From Schaedlerella glycyrrhizinilytica_A (lineage in GTDB: Bacteria; Bacillota; Clostridia; Lachnospirales; Lachnospiraceae): a DNA stretch of 64,000 nt. The stretch lies in the NCBI RefSeq assembly GCF_042852765.1, contig NZ_AP031414.1. One strand, given 5' to 3'. This document shows positions 63,273-64,000 of this stretch, in pieces (the first letter of the stretch is position 1; the number at the start of each line of letters is the position of its first letter). The position numbers and the translations under genes were made by a program. The notes under the pieces were generated by a model. It was not told the origin of the DNA. It was given only the letters and a program-made list of their open reading frames with translations, and searched no databases.

Positions 63273-64000
63273 TTACAACTGATTCATCTCATCGATCATG
63301 TTCTGTAATTCCTCTTTTGTACAAAGTCCGAAAGAAAGTACGCCTCGCATTGGCATGGAAAATGCAATGGCATCTCCCATAGCATCGCCAACCGCTTCGT
63401 CGGTTGTTTCTTCTGCGCCTTTCGCATCTTCATCGGATTCTGCGGCGCCGCCGCCAAAGAAAGCATCCATTTTTTTCTTGAGTTTCAGACCATATTTTGC
63501 AGTTCGTTCATCGGATAAAAGTTCGCCTAAAGTCGTGTTCAGATGAGTTTGGATTGGTAATAATTTTTTCGTTGTCAAATGAACGATTTCTGAAAGGCGA
63601 ATATCTCGTGAGGATGCGCCGATCTGGATTTCATACTCTCCGCTTGCTGCATACCAGTCGTGAAGCGCTGTGTGATACCATGCGAAACTTCTGTAATCAA
63701 GCGTAAAGGAAACGTTTTTTGTCTCGCCCGGTTTTAAGGAGACTTTTTCGTATCCTTTCAGTTCACGCAGCGGACGGCGTGCTGCTCCGGTTAAGTCGCT
63801 GACATAGAGCTGTACGATTTCTTTTCCTTTTACAGAGCCTGTATTTGTGACGTCAACCGTTACGGTTACGGTATCTTCATCGGCTACATTATTGCGGTCC
63901 AGAGTGAGATTACTGTAAGCAAATGTCGTATAGGATAATCCATATCCGAATGGGAACGCAACCGGCATTTCTTTTGCATCATAATAGCGATAACCGACAA
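63273..64000 (-). CDS. GH3 glycosidase, C-terminal part
   Basis: The gene runs off the right end of the window and the frame is open to base 63998. The visible 242 residues begin VGYRYYDAKEMPVAFPFGYG, the end of the GH3 sandwich domain. They continue with the fibronectin-III-like domain (VTVDVTNTGSVKGKEIVQLY, HDWYAASGEYEIQIG) and finish with an extra tail: NTTLGELLSDERTAK, a linker rich in Gly, Ala and Glu, then MPMRGVLSFGLCTKEELQ. This tail follows the same plan as those on the GH3, GH2 and GH78 proteins elsewhere in the window. Confidence 0.92.
   Translation of the reverse strand, partial: VGYRYYDAKEMPVAFPFGYGLSYTTFAYSNLTLDRNNVADEDTVTVTVDVTNTGSVKGKEIVQLYVSDLTGAARRPLRELKGYEKVSLKPGETKNVSFTLDYRSFAWYHTALHDWYAASGEYEIQIGASSRDIRLSEIVHLTTKKLLPIQTHLNTTLGELLSDERTAKYGLKLKKKMDAFFGGGAAESDEDAKGAEETTDEAVGDAMGDAIAFSMPMRGVLSFGLCTKEELQNMIDEMNQL

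Overview
The window looks like the chromosome of a gut Firmicute of the family Lachnospiraceae; the genus cannot be fixed from the sequence. Three things point there. Polysaccharide loci are built from AraC/LacI regulators, GPH-type sugar symporters and cytoplasmic glycosidases, with no SusC/D or other outer-membrane genes. Transketolase is split into two subunits beside a short Fsa/TalC-type transaldolase. A LysM / DUF5711 / CvpA / LytTR-GHKL gene group is also present. Ribosome binding sites are mostly strong GGAGG types.

Layout. 1-5.5 kb: hexuronate catabolism, with the end of uxaC, a uxaA-uxaB operon on the minus strand, and a divergent LacI regulator with a clear promoter/operator. 5.6-13.7 kb: housekeeping genes, namely a YbjQ pair, a phosphofructokinase with an unusual active site, dnaX-ybaB-recR, a second LacI regulator, and a transaldolase plus two-subunit transketolase operon. 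13.8-21.3 kb: an A/T-richer block with AraC, a GH78 rhamnosidase, a GH3 glucosidase and a GPH symporter. 21.4-22.5 kb: a Fic protein whose leader carries six 12-bp tandem repeats. 22.6-27.5 kb: a second, divergent GH78-like enzyme, an AraC regulator and a GH43. 27.6-28.3 kb: an MNT/HEPN toxin-antitoxin pair. 28.4-33.9 kb: a LysM protein, DUF5711 protein, CvpA protein and a LytTR/GHKL two-component system. 34.1-40.3 kb: a membrane-anchored GH3 with reversed domain order, a second GH3 and a GtrA-like membrane protein. 40.4-44.3 kb: a decaying locus with a frameshifted XRE-type regulator, an MFS transporter broken by an in-frame TGA, and an SDR lacking its catalytic serine. 44.5-64 kb: a run of sugar-use modules (AraC-esterase / GPH-amidohydrolase-GH2; LysR with a MetE-like enzyme; GPH-GH-AraC; AraC / GPH-GH43) ending in a truncated GH3.

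How the genes fit together. The glycosidases lack signal peptides, apart from the membrane-anchored GH3, so short glycosides are probably imported by the GPH symporters and cut in the cytoplasm under an adjacent AraC activator. Rhamnosidase, glucosidase, GH43, GH2 and the hexuronate pathway suggest plant pectin, hemicellulose or plant glycosides as diet. The pentose-phosphate enzymes and phosphofructokinase take the sugars onward.

The most unusual signals are: a small C-terminal module shared by GH2, GH3 and GH78 enzymes; the reversed-order membrane GH3 with direct repeats just upstream of its promoter, next to a LytTR regulator; a LysM protein with a degenerate JAMM-like domain; and the Fic leader repeat.
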